A stretch of 64,000 bases of DNA. Source: Atlantibacter sp032062175. GTDB lineage: Bacteria; Pseudomonadota; Gammaproteobacteria; Enterobacterales; Enterobacteriaceae. This document shows, piece after piece, positions 33,917 through 42,604 of the stretch (positions are counted from its first letter, which is position 1; each line of letters starts with the position of its first letter). Below the pieces are notes generated by a model. That model worked only from the letters and a program-made list of their open reading frames with translations. It had not been told where the DNA came from and ran no database searches. Position numbers and translations under genes: made by a program. The stretch lies in NCBI RefSeq assembly GCF_032062175.1, contig NZ_DAMBQK010000004.1, forward strand, positions 124,001 through 188,000, written 5' to 3'.

Positions 33917-34903
33917 TCACGCCTCTTCTAACGAATACGGCAACGGCTCAATCGCCAGCGTGTGGCTGGGTTCATCACGCACCCGGAAGACGCTGGCGCT
34001 TTCCATGTCGTTATTCATCACCACTTGAACGCGCACGGTGCCGTCATCCAGCTTCACGGCAGCCAGTACGGTCCCGGTACGTCGCCAGTTGTCGCCCATT
34101 TTCAATTCCAGATCTTCCGCTGGCGCTGGCGTGCGGCTGGCGTTACCGACCAGCGTCCAGAGCGCGCGTTTATTGGCACCGCGGAATTTTGCACGTGCCA
34201 CCATCTCCTGGCCGGTATAGCAGCCTTTTTTAAAGCTGATGCCGCCAAAGGCCTGAAGGTTGGTCGCCTGGGGAATAAATTGCGCGCTATTGGCTTCATC
34301 GATAATCGGATAACCGGCTTCGATATCCAGCGCCAGCCACTGTTGGCTGGCACTGAGCTGCGCCTCGCCGCGCAGGCTTTCGGTAAGCTGCTGCGCTTTT
34401 TCCTCTGTGGTGATCAGCAGGAAACGCTCTGCGGGCAACGGTAGCCAGAGCAGGGTGGTGTCGTCGTCATGGACCGCCGGGTTATCCGCATCCGGTAAAA
34501 CGGAAAAGTGGTTCGCCAGGGCGGCGCGCGCCTGGAAACCCGCCACGCCTAACAGCACCGCGTTGTCGTCCGGCGTAATAGTGACCTTCGAGAACACGGC
34601 ATACTTTTTCAGCGCAGTGAGTTGCGCGTCGCGTACGCTGCGGCGCTGGATCCAGGCGAAGCCTTCGTTCTGGCGAAACAGGCGCAGGTTGCTCCACATT
34701 TTGCCTTTCGCGTCGCAGTGGGCCACCAGCAGATGTTGGTTTTCCGTCATCAGCGCAAGATCCGCCGTGACCTGGCCTTGCATATACTTTTCGCTATCAG
34801 CGCCGGTGATGGTCGCCAGCGCCCAGTCCTCAAGAGAGATAAGCGTTAAAGGCAGTCGAGCGGCAGCCGTTGGCTGGCGCGGTGGAAACGGATTAAATGC
34901 CAT
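33917..34903 (-). CDS. ygfZ: Folate-dependent Fe-S cluster maturation protein YgfZ
   Basis: A 328-residue protein (E. coli 326) related to GcvT that helps repair or assemble certain Fe-S enzymes such as MiaB. The signature KGCYTGQE is at 226-233, with the key C228. The start at 34903 matches the E. coli N-terminus MAF-PFPPRQPT. It is divergent from sdhE. The 258-base gap is AT-rich and holds both promoters, none of which I can place securely. Confidence 0.95.
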   Translation of the reverse strand: MAFNPFPPRQPTAAARLPLTLISLEDWALATITGADSEKYMQGQVTADLALMTENQHLLVAHCDAKGKMWSNLRLFRQNEGFAWIQRRSVRDAQLTALKKYAVFSKVTITPDDNAVLLGVAGFQARAALANHFSVLPDADNPAVHDDDTTLLWLPLPAERFLLITTEEKAQQLTESLRGEAQLSASQQWLALDIEAGYPIIDEANSAQFIPQATNLQAFGGISFKKGCYTGQEMVARAKFRGANKRALWTLVGNASRTPAPAEDLELKMGDNWRRTGTVLAAVKLDDGTVRVQVVMNNDMESASVFRVRDEPSHTLAIEPLPYSLEEA

Positions 34904-35161
34904 AAAAGTGCCCCGGTTCATCATGCAGAGTCGAATGAGACTAATGGTAAAAGAGCCACAAGACATTGCAAGCGCTTTGACATTGCCATTCGTGCCGTCT
35001 TTTTCTTTTACGAGATTTCACGCAAAAAACGCGTAATAGTTTCATTTTTAATAAGGTTTTTTGGAAGATGACGCGTAAATGACAACATTCCATTAAATGA
35101 AGTGCCGAAAAAGAGTTACACTAGCAGGCATCTCCCAGAGTGATTACCCAGGAAAGCAATC

Positions 35162-35428
35162 ATGGATATTAATAATAAAGCCCGTATCCACTGGGCATGC
35201 CGTCGCGGGATGCGCGAGCTGGATATCTCTATCATGCCGTTCTTTGAACATGAGTACGACGCTCTGAGCGATGACGATAAACGCGTGTTTATTCGCCTGC
35301 TCGAATGCGACGATCCCGATCTTTTCAACTGGTTAATGAATCACGGTAAGCCTGCAGACAGTGAATTGCAGCGCATGGTGCAACTGATTCAGACGCGGAA
35401 CCGGGATCGTGGTCCTGTGGCAATCTGA
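35162..35428 (+). CDS. sdhE: FAD assembly factor SdhE
   Basis: An 88-residue protein, equal to E. coli SdhE (YgfY), that promotes covalent flavinylation of SdhA and FrdA. The RGMRELD motif (about 15-21) is the family signature. Its 3' end overlaps ygfX by 20 bases. Confidence 0.96.
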   Translation: MDINNKARIHWACRRGMRELDISIMPFFEHEYDALSDDDKRVFIRLLECDDPDLFNWLMNHGKPADSELQRMVQLIQTRNRDRGPVAI

Positions 35429-35828
35429 TCTGCGCGTCTCGTGGCGCGCACAGTGGTTTTCTCTCATGCTGCACGGCATTGTCGCAGCGGTCATCCTGCT
35501 GCTGCCCTGGCCGTTAAGTTATATGCCGGTTTGGTTGGTTTTACTGTCGCTGGTGGTGTTTGATTGCGTGCGCAGCCAGCGGCGTATTCATTCGCTGCAG
35601 GGCGAGATGAAGCTTACGATGGATTACCGGCTACGCTGGCAGGGCGTGGAATGGGAATTGACCGGCGCGCCGTGGATGCTGCAAAGCGGTATGCTGCTGC
35701 GTTTACGGCATCCAGAGACGCAGCGCAGCCAGCATTTGTGGCTTGCGGCGGACAGTATGGATGCCAGTGAATGGCGCGATTTGCGCCGGGTGCTGTTGCA
35801 GCAACCGCAAAGCGGCCGCTCTTCATAA
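35409..35828 (+). CDS. ygfX: YgfX/CptA-family membrane protein
   Basis: A 139-residue inner-membrane protein (E. coli 135) with two N-terminal hydrophobic helices (about 18-50) and a soluble tail. It starts with GTG at 35409 inside sdhE, giving the family N-terminus VLWQSDLRVSWRAQW. In E. coli it was described as CptA, a toxin-like protein affecting FtsZ and MreB; in Serratia its link to SdhE is under study. The overlap implies coupled translation. Confidence 0.93.
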   Translation: MVLWQSDLRVSWRAQWFSLMLHGIVAAVILLLPWPLSYMPVWLVLLSLVVFDCVRSQRRIHSLQGEMKLTMDYRLRWQGVEWELTGAPWMLQSGMLLRLRHPETQRSQHLWLAADSMDASEWRDLRRVLLQQPQSGRSS

Positions 35829-35832
35829 TCAC

Positions 35833-36354
35833 TCAGGAGAAATGTTCTGCCATTTCTCCGAGTATTTGTTCACACCACTGCTCAATACGCTCGTCACTTA
35901 AATCGTATTGATTGGTTTCATCCAGCGCGAGGCCGACAAACAGCTGACCATCAGCTATCACCGGTTTCGGGCTGGTAAATTCATACCCTTCCGTAGGCCA
36001 GTACCCCACGAACTTCACGCCTTTTGGCAGCAGCTTATCGTGCAGCATGCCTAAAGCGTCGAGGAACCATTCGCCGTAGCCAAGCTGGTCGCCCATGCCG
36101 TACAGCGCAACGATTTTTCCGTCGAGATCCAGCGTATCCAGTTGATCCCAGACGGCTTCCCAGTCTTCCTGAATTTCACCGAAATCCCAGGTCGGAATGC
36201 CGAGGATCAACACGTCGTACTGCGCCATCAGCGCCGGGGCGTCATCTTTCAGGTTATGTAACGTAACCAGCTCCGGCCCGATAATGTCACGGATTTTTTC
36301 CGCCGCCATTTCGGTGTAACAGGTGCTGGAACCATAAAAAAGACCCATTTTCAT
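35833..36354 (-). CDS. fldB: Flavodoxin 2 (FldB)
   Basis: A 173-residue FMN electron carrier, equal to E. coli FldB. The N-terminal FMN-phosphate loop is GSSTCYTE (8-15) and the isoalloxazine loops are near PTWDFGE and YGMGDQLGYGEWF. E. coli fldB belongs to the SoxRS regulon. It is convergent with ygfX and divergent from xerD. Confidence 0.97.
   Translation of the reverse strand: MKMGLFYGSSTCYTEMAAEKIRDIIGPELVTLHNLKDDAPALMAQYDVLILGIPTWDFGEIQEDWEAVWDQLDTLDLDGKIVALYGMGDQLGYGEWFLDALGMLHDKLLPKGVKFVGYWPTEGYEFTSPKPVIADGQLFVGLALDETNQYDLSDERIEQWCEQILGEMAEHFS
35836..35859. terminator. Hairpin at the ygfX-fldB junction
   Basis: GGAGAAATG-TTCTGC-CATTTCTCC, a perfect 9-bp stem overlapping the fldB 3' end between convergent genes. 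No strong T run. Confidence 0.35.
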
Positions 36355-36455
36355 CGCGATTACATCTCATTTCTTGCTGTGCGGGTGGCTCAGTGTACCA
36401 GATCGCGGTCGCTATCATGCATAATGCAGCCCTGCATGATAAACGAGAGGCTCGT

Positions 36456-37355
36456 GTGGAACAGGATATTGCCCGCATCGAACAGTTTCTGGATGCGCTC
36501 TGGCTGGAGCGGAATCTGTCGGAAAACACCCTTAGCGCCTATCGTCGGGACTTGACGATGCTGGTGCAGTGGCTTCATCACCATGAGCGGGATTTACTCT
36601 CCGCCAGCCGTGATGATTTGCAGGGGCTGCTCGCCGAGCGCGTCGAAGGCGGTTACAAGGCGACCAGTTCCGCGCGCCTGCTCAGCGCCATCCGGCGGCT
36701 GTTTCAACATTTGTACCGGGAAAAAGTGCGTCCGGACGATCCCAGCGCTCAACTGGCCTCGCCGAAACTCCCCCAGCGCTTGCCGAAGGATTTAAGCGAA
36801 GCCCAGGTTGACCGGCTGTTGCAGGCCCCTGCGCTGGAAGGCAACCCGATTGAACTTCGCGACAAGGCAATGCTCGAAGTGCTTTACGCTACCGGGCTTC
36901 GCGTGTCTGAGCTGGTGGGGCTGGTGATGAGCGATATCAGCCTGCGTCAGGGTGTGGTGCGCGTGGTGGGTAAAGGCGATAAAGAGCGCCTGGTGCCGCT
37001 GGGCGAAGAAGCGGTGCACTGGCTGGAGCAGTATCTTGAACACGGTCGCCCGTGGCTGCTCAACGGCCAGTCCAGCGATGTGCTGTTTCCCAGTAACCGC
37101 GCGCAACAAATGACGCGCCAGACTTTCTGGCATCGCATTAAGCATTACGCCACACTGGCAGGTATTGATAGCGATAAACTGTCGCCTCACGTTTTACGCC
37201 ATGCCTTTGCTACGCATTTGCTCAATCACGGCGCGGATCTGCGCGTGGTGCAAATGCTGTTAGGACATAGCGATTTATCAACGACCCAAATTTATACGCA
37301 CGTGGCGACTGAACGCCTGCGCCAACTTCATCAACAGCATCACCCGCGTGCGTAA
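36456..37355 (+). CDS. xerD: Site-specific tyrosine recombinase XerD
   Basis: A 299-residue recombinase (E. coli 298) that, with XerC, resolves chromosome dimers at dif under FtsK control. Catalytic residues are R149, K173, H245, R248, H271 and nucleophile Y280. It starts with GTG at 36456, five bases after GAGAGG; upstream ATGs would add residues absent in the family. dsbC follows after 25 bases. Confidence 0.97.
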   Translation: MEQDIARIEQFLDALWLERNLSENTLSAYRRDLTMLVQWLHHHERDLLSASRDDLQGLLAERVEGGYKATSSARLLSAIRRLFQHLYREKVRPDDPSAQLASPKLPQRLPKDLSEAQVDRLLQAPALEGNPIELRDKAMLEVLYATGLRVSELVGLVMSDISLRQGVVRVVGKGDKERLVPLGEEAVHWLEQYLEHGRPWLLNGQSSDVLFPSNRAQQMTRQTFWHRIKHYATLAGIDSDKLSPHVLRHAFATHLLNHGADLRVVQMLLGHSDLSTTQIYTHVATERLRQLHQQHHPRA

Positions 37356-37380
37356 GTGCTTGCTGACTAAAGGACATGTT

Positions 37381-38094
37381 ATGAAAAAAGGTTTTATGCT
37401 GCTCACCCTTCTGGCAGCCACGGTTTCCGGTATGGTTCACGCTGACGATGCGGTGATTAAACAGTCGCTAGTGAAACTGGGCGTGCAAAGCGCAGACATT
37501 CAGGCTTCTCCGGTGCCGGGCCTGAAAACCGTGCTGACCAGCAGCGGCGTGCTGTATGTCACCGAAGACGGCAAACACATTATCCAGGGGCCGCTGTATG
37601 ACGTCAGCGGCAGCTCGCCGGTCAATGTGACCAACAAGCTGTTGATGGGCAAACTCGTCCAGCTCGAAAAAGAGATGATTGTCTACAAAGCCCCGCAGGA
37701 AAAACACGTGATCACGGTATTTACCGATATCACCTGCGGCTATTGCCACAAGCTGCATGAAGAGATGAAAGACTATAATGCGCTGGGCATCACCGTGCGT
37801 TATCTGGCGTTCCCGCGTCAGGGCATTCAGAGCCAGGCGGAGAAAGACATGAAATCTATCTGGTGCGCCAAAGACCGCAATAAAGCCTTTGATGATGCCA
37901 TGAGTGGCAAATCCGTACCCGCCACCAGTTGCGATATCGACATCGCCGATCACTACGCGCTGGGCGTGCAATTCGGCGTCACAGGTACGCCAGCGATTGT
38001 ATTGAGCAATGGCTACGTGGTGCCGGGCTATCAGGGGCCGAAAGAGATGAAAGCCTTCCTCGACGAACATCAGAAACAGACCAGCGGGCAATAA
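37381..38094 (+). CDS. dsbC: Periplasmic disulfide isomerase DsbC
   Basis: A 237-residue protein (E. coli 236). The signal peptide is cleaved after VHA at residue 21. An N-terminal dimerisation domain is followed by a thioredoxin domain with the CGYC active site at 119-122 and the cis-proline in TGTPAIVL. It reshuffles wrong disulfides and is kept reduced by DsbD. recJ follows after three bases. Confidence 0.97.
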   Translation: MKKGFMLLTLLAATVSGMVHADDAVIKQSLVKLGVQSADIQASPVPGLKTVLTSSGVLYVTEDGKHIIQGPLYDVSGSSPVNVTNKLLMGKLVQLEKEMIVYKAPQEKHVITVFTDITCGYCHKLHEEMKDYNALGITVRYLAFPRQGIQSQAEKDMKSIWCAKDRNKAFDDAMSGKSVPATSCDIDIADHYALGVQFGVTGTPAIVLSNGYVVPGYQGPKEMKAFLDEHQKQTSGQ

Positions 38095-38097
38095 CGG

Positions 38098-39831
38098 GTG
38101 ACGCAACAATCGCAACTCCGTCGGCGGACGGTAGATGAAACCGCCGTTCTGCCGTCAACGCTTTCGCCGCTGTTAAAACGGCTTTATGTCAGCCGGGGCG
38201 TGCGCGGCGCGGAAGATCTCGAGCGCAGCGTAAAAGGCATGCTTCCCTGGCAGCAGTTAACCGGTATCAATGCCGCCGTCGAGATGCTGTATCAGGCGTT
38301 TAAAACCGGGCAGCGCATTGTGGTAGTGGGGGATTTTGACGCCGATGGCGCAACCAGCACCGCGCTCAGCGTGCTGGCGCTACGCAGTCTCGGTGGGAAA
38401 GAGATCGGTTATCTGGTGCCGAACCGTTTTGAAGACGGCTACGGCTTAAGCCCGGAAGTGGTGGATCAGGCAAAAGCGCTGGGCGCTGAGCTTATCATGA
38501 CGGTGGATAACGGCATTTCCTCCCATGCGGGCGTGGAGCACGCGCATCAGTACGGTATTCCGGTGCTGGTGACCGATCACCACCTGCCCGGCGCCACGTT
38601 GCCGGCCGCCGAAGCCATCATCAATCCTAATCTGCCGGACTGTGAATTCCCGTCGAAATCTCTGGCGGGCGTCGGTGTGGCGTTTTACCTGATGTTGGCG
38701 CTGCGCAGCCACTTGCGCGACAAGGGCTGGTTTGACGAGCAGGGCATCGCTATTCCCAATCTGGCGGAATATCTCGATTTAGTGGCATTAGGCACCGTGG
38801 CGGACGTGGTGCCGCTCGACGCCAATAACCGTATTTTGACCTGGCAGGGGTTGAGCCGCATTCGCGCCGGGAAATGTCGGCCAGGCATTCGCGCACTGCT
38901 GGAAATCGCCAACCGCGACCCGCAAAAGCTGGCGGCAAGCGATCTGGGGTTCGCCCTCGGCCCGCGTTTAAACGCCGCCGGGCGGCTGGATGACATGTCG
39001 GTGGGTGTGGCGCTGCTGCTGTGCGATAACCCTGGCGAAGCGCGCGTACTGGCGAATGAACTGGATGCCCTGAACCAGACCCGTAAAGAGATCGAACAGG
39101 GTATGCAGGCGGAAGCGCTGGCGCTGTGCGATGCCTGCCTGAAAAGCGCAGACGACCTGCCGATCGGGCTGGCGATTTATCATCCTGAATGGCACCAGGG
39201 CGTGGTGGGGATTCTGGCGTCGCGCATCAAAGAGCGTTTCCATCGACCGGTGATCGCGTTCGCGCCTGCGGGCGACGGCACGCTCAAAGGCTCAGGCCGT
39301 TCGATTCCCGGGCTGCATCTGCGCGATGCGCTGGAGCGGCTCGATACGCTGAATCCGGGGCTGATCCTCAAATTCGGCGGACATGCCATGGCCGCGGGCC
39401 TGTCGCTGGAAGCCTCAAAAATCGAGGCCTTTCAGCAGCGCTTCGCTGAACTGGTAGAACAATGGCTCGACCCGGCGTTACTGGAAGGGGAAGTGTGGTC
39501 GGACGGCCCGCTACAGCCCCAGGAGATGACGCTGGACATCGCGGAGATGCTGCGCGATGCCGGCCCGTGGGGCCAGGCGTTCCCGGAACCGGCGTTTGAC
39601 GGGCGTTTTCGCCTGTTGCAGCAGCGGCTGGTGGGCGAGCGGCACCTCAAAGTCATGCTGGAACCCGCGCAGGGTGGCCCGCTGTTAGACGGCATCGCGT
39701 TTAACGTCGATACTGCCCGCTGGCCCGACGCGGGGGTACGCGAGGTGGAAATCGTTTATAAGCTGGATATCAACGAGTTTCGCGGCAATCGCAGCCTACA
39801 GCTAATAATCGACCATCTCTGGCCGCTTTAA
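38098..39831 (+). CDS. recJ: Single-strand 5'-3' exonuclease RecJ
   Basis: A 577-residue nuclease, equal to E. coli RecJ, used in mismatch repair and recombination. DHH-family motifs include VVGDFDADGATST (about 76-88), TVDNGISSHAG and VTDHHLPG, and the DHHA1 motif GGHAMAAG is near residue 425. It begins with GTG at 38098, three bases after the dsbC stop, indicating coupling in the xerD-dsbC-recJ operon. Confidence 0.97.
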   Translation: MTQQSQLRRRTVDETAVLPSTLSPLLKRLYVSRGVRGAEDLERSVKGMLPWQQLTGINAAVEMLYQAFKTGQRIVVVGDFDADGATSTALSVLALRSLGGKEIGYLVPNRFEDGYGLSPEVVDQAKALGAELIMTVDNGISSHAGVEHAHQYGIPVLVTDHHLPGATLPAAEAIINPNLPDCEFPSKSLAGVGVAFYLMLALRSHLRDKGWFDEQGIAIPNLAEYLDLVALGTVADVVPLDANNRILTWQGLSRIRAGKCRPGIRALLEIANRDPQKLAASDLGFALGPRLNAAGRLDDMSVGVALLLCDNPGEARVLANELDALNQTRKEIEQGMQAEALALCDACLKSADDLPIGLAIYHPEWHQGVVGILASRIKERFHRPVIAFAPAGDGTLKGSGRSIPGLHLRDALERLDTLNPGLILKFGGHAMAAGLSLEASKIEAFQQRFAELVEQWLDPALLEGEVWSDGPLQPQEMTLDIAEMLRDAGPWGQAFPEPAFDGRFRLLQQRLVGERHLKVMLEPAQGGPLLDGIAFNVDTARWPDAGVREVEIVYKLDINEFRGNRSLQLIIDHLWPL

Positions 39832-39850
39832 CGCCAGTTTCGCTATAAAA

Positions 39851-39881
39851 AAGGGCGAATTTCCGGTAAACTTTCGCCCTT
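39851..39881 (+). terminator. Hairpin between recJ and prfB
   Basis: AAGGGCGAA and TTCGCCCTT pair around a 13-base loop. There is no clean T tract, so attenuation or mRNA-end protection is as likely as termination. Confidence 0.45.
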
Positions 39882-39927
39882 ACGACCGCATTCTGACTAC
39901 CGTCATCACTTAAAGATCATACTGACC

Positions 39928-41026
39928 ATGTTTGAAATTAACCCGGTAAAAAACCGTATTCAGGACCTCACCGAGCGCACCGACGTTCTTAGGGGGTATC
40001 TTTGACTACGATGCAAAGAAAGAACGTCTCGAAGAAGTAAACGCTGAACTTGAACAGCCTGACGTCTGGAACGAGCCCGAACGCGCCCAGGCGCTGGGTA
40101 AAGAGCGCTCGTCTCTGGAAGCCATCGTCGATACGCTGGACCAGTTAAACCAGGGCCTGGAAGATGTCACCGGTCTGCTGGAACTGGCGGTAGAAGCCGA
40201 TGATGAAGAAACCTTCAACGAAGCCGTTGTTGAGCTCGAGCAGCTTGATGCCAAACTGGCGCAGCTGGAATTCCGCCGTATGTTCTCCGGCGAATACGAC
40301 AGCGCCGACTGCTATCTCGACCTGCAGGCCGGTTCCGGCGGCACCGAAGCCCAGGACTGGGCCAGTATGCTGCTGCGAATGTACCTGCGCTGGGCTGAAG
40401 CGCGCGGCTTCAAAACCGAAGTTATCGAGGAATCCGAAGGCGAAGTGGCCGGTATTAAATCCGCCACCATCAAGATTTCCGGCGAATATGCATTCGGCTG
40501 GTTGCGCACTGAAACCGGCGTTCACCGCCTGGTGCGCAAGAGCCCGTTTGACTCCGGCGGCCGTCGCCATACTTCGTTCAGTTCCGCGTTTGTCTACCCG
40601 GAAGTGGATGACGATATCGATATCGAAATCAACCCGGCGGATCTGCGCATCGACGTTTATCGCGCATCCGGCGCGGGCGGCCAGCACGTTAACCGTACGG
40701 AATCCGCGGTGCGTATTACCCACGTTCCGACCGGTACGGTGACGCAGTGCCAGAATGACCGTTCTCAGCACAAGAACAAAGATCAGGCTATGAAGCAGAT
40801 GAAAGCGAAGCTGTATGAGCTTGAAATGCAGAAGAAAAACGCTGAGAAACAGGCACTGGAAGATAACAAATCGGATATCGGCTGGGGCAGCCAGATCCGC
40901 TCTTACGTACTGGATGACTCCCGCATCAAAGACTTGCGTACCGGTGTTGAGACCCGTAACACGCAGGCGGTGCTGGATGGCGATCTGGACAAATTCATCG
41001 AAGCAAGTTTGAAAGCAGGGTTATGA
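39928..41026 (+). CDS. prfB: Peptide chain release factor 2, with programmed +1 frameshift
   Basis: RF2 of 365 residues, read in two frames. The first 25 codons (39928-40002) end at CTT followed by the in-frame TGA at 40003-40005; the ribosome shifts +1 and continues with GAC at 40004 to the stop at 41024. The Shine-Dalgarno-like AGGGGG (39991-39996) just before CTT stimulates the shift. The anticodon-like motif SPF and the catalytic GGQ (in SGAGGQHVN) are intact. RF2 reads UGA and UAA, so low RF2 favours the shift: an autoregulatory loop. lysS follows after nine bases. Confidence 0.98.
39991..40006 (+). promoter_or_regulatory. prfB recoding site
   Basis: AGGGGGTATCTTTGAC: internal Shine-Dalgarno, slippery CTT, in-frame TGA and C as the following base. 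All classical elements of the RF2 +1 frameshift are present. Confidence 0.97.
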
Positions 41027-41035
41027 GGAACCAAC

Positions 41036-42553
41036 ATGTCTGAACAACACGCGCAGAACGCAGATGCGGTAGTCGATCTTAATAACGAACTCCAGACTCG
41101 TCGCGAGAAGCTGGCGCAACTGCGTGAGCAGGGCGTCGCGTTCCCGAACGATTTCCGTCGCGACCACACCTCTGACCAACTGCACGCTGAATTTGATGCC
41201 AAAGAAAACGAAGAGCTGGAAGCGCTGAACGTTGAAGTGGCGGTGGCCGGTCGTATGATGACCCGCCGCATTATGGGTAAAGCCTCTTTCGTAACCCTGC
41301 AGGACGTTGGCGGCCGCATTCAGCTGTACGTTGCCCGTGACGATCTGCCGGAAGGCGTTTACAACGAGCAGTTTAAAAAGTGGGATCTGGGCGATATCCT
41401 GGCGGCGCGCGGCAAGCTGTTTAAAACCAAAACCGGCGAGCTGTCGATTCACTGTACCGAACTGCGTCTGTTGACCAAAGCCCTGCGCCCGCTGCCGGAT
41501 AAATTCCACGGCCTGCAGGATCAGGAAGCACGCTACCGCCAGCGTTATCTGGATCTCATCTCTAACGATGAATCCCGCAACACCTTCAAAGTGCGTTCCC
41601 AGATCCTGGCGGGTATCCGTCAGTTCATGGTGGGCCGCGGCTTTATGGAAGTGGAAACCCCGATGATGCAGGTGATCCCTGGCGGCGCGTCTGCCCGTCC
41701 GTTTATCACCCATCACAACGCGCTGGATCTGGACATGTACCTGCGTATCGCGCCGGAACTGTACCTGAAGCGTCTGGTGGTTGGCGGCTTCGAGCGCGTG
41801 TTCGAAATCAACCGTAACTTCCGTAACGAAGGTATCTCGGTGCGTCATAACCCAGAGTTCACCATGATGGAACTCTACATGGCGTATGCGGATTACAAAG
41901 ATCTGATCGAGCTGACCGAATCGCTGTTCCGCACCCTGGCGCAGGACGTGCTGGGCAAAACCGAAGTGCCTTACGGCGATGAAGTGTTCGACTTCGGCAA
42001 GCCGTTCGAAAAACTGACCATGCGCGAAGCGATCAAGAAATACCGTCCGGAAACCAATATGGCCGATCTGGACAACTTCGACTCCGCCAAAGCGATTGCT
42101 GAATCCATCGGCATCAAGGTTGAGAAGAGCTGGGGTCTGGGCCGCATCGTGACCGAGATCTTCGAAGAAGTAGCAGAAGCGCATCTGATCCAGCCGACCT
42201 TCATCACCGAATACCCGGCAGAAGTGTCTCCGCTGGCGCGTCGTAATGACGAGAACCCGGAAATCACCGACCGCTTTGAATTCTTTATCGGTGGCCGTGA
42301 AATCGGCAACGGCTTTAGCGAGCTGAACGACGCGGAAGACCAGGCGCAGCGTTTCCAGGATCAGGTGAATGCCAAAGATGCGGGTGATGACGAAGCCATG
42401 TTCTATGACGAAGACTATGTGACCGCACTGGAACACGGCCTGCCGCCGACCGCGGGCCTGGGCATTGGTATCGACCGTATGGTTATGCTGTTCACCAACA
42501 GCCACACCATTCGCGACGTGATCCTGTTCCCGGCGATGCGTCCGGTTAAATAA
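41036..42553 (+). CDS. lysS: Lysyl-tRNA synthetase (class II)
   Basis: A 505-residue synthetase, equal to E. coli LysS. An N-terminal OB-fold anticodon domain (about 65-150) is followed by the class II core with motif 2 (RNFRNEGISVRHNPEFT) and motif 3 (GLGIGIDR near 475). It is co-transcribed with prfB as in E. coli and ends at a strong terminator. Confidence 0.98.
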   Translation: MSEQHAQNADAVVDLNNELQTRREKLAQLREQGVAFPNDFRRDHTSDQLHAEFDAKENEELEALNVEVAVAGRMMTRRIMGKASFVTLQDVGGRIQLYVARDDLPEGVYNEQFKKWDLGDILAARGKLFKTKTGELSIHCTELRLLTKALRPLPDKFHGLQDQEARYRQRYLDLISNDESRNTFKVRSQILAGIRQFMVGRGFMEVETPMMQVIPGGASARPFITHHNALDLDMYLRIAPELYLKRLVVGGFERVFEINRNFRNEGISVRHNPEFTMMELYMAYADYKDLIELTESLFRTLAQDVLGKTEVPYGDEVFDFGKPFEKLTMREAIKKYRPETNMADLDNFDSAKAIAESIGIKVEKSWGLGRIVTEIFEEVAEAHLIQPTFITEYPAEVSPLARRNDENPEITDRFEFFIGGREIGNGFSELNDAEDQAQRFQDQVNAKDAGDDEAMFYDEDYVTALEHGLPPTAGLGIGIDRMVMLFTNSHTIRDVILFPAMRPVK

Positions 42554-42570
42554 GTTTTCTGACTTATCAT

Positions 42571-42601
42571 CAGCCCCGGTTTTCACACCGGGGCTTTTTT
42601 T
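42571..42601 (+). terminator. Terminator after lysS
   Basis: AGCCCCGGT-TTTCAC-ACCGGGGCT followed by seven Ts. Confidence 0.9.
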
Positions 42602-42604
42602 ATC

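Noticed and set aside
40003..40005. In-frame TGA in prfB as a sign of a pseudogene
   Set aside because: The stop is part of the classical RF2 recoding site and the second frame is intact to the normal C-terminus.
41021..42586. A 521-codon open frame antisense to lysS
   Set aside because: It mirrors the synonymous codon pattern of lysS, has no ribosome site or recognisable family features, and lysS is unmistakable on the other strand.
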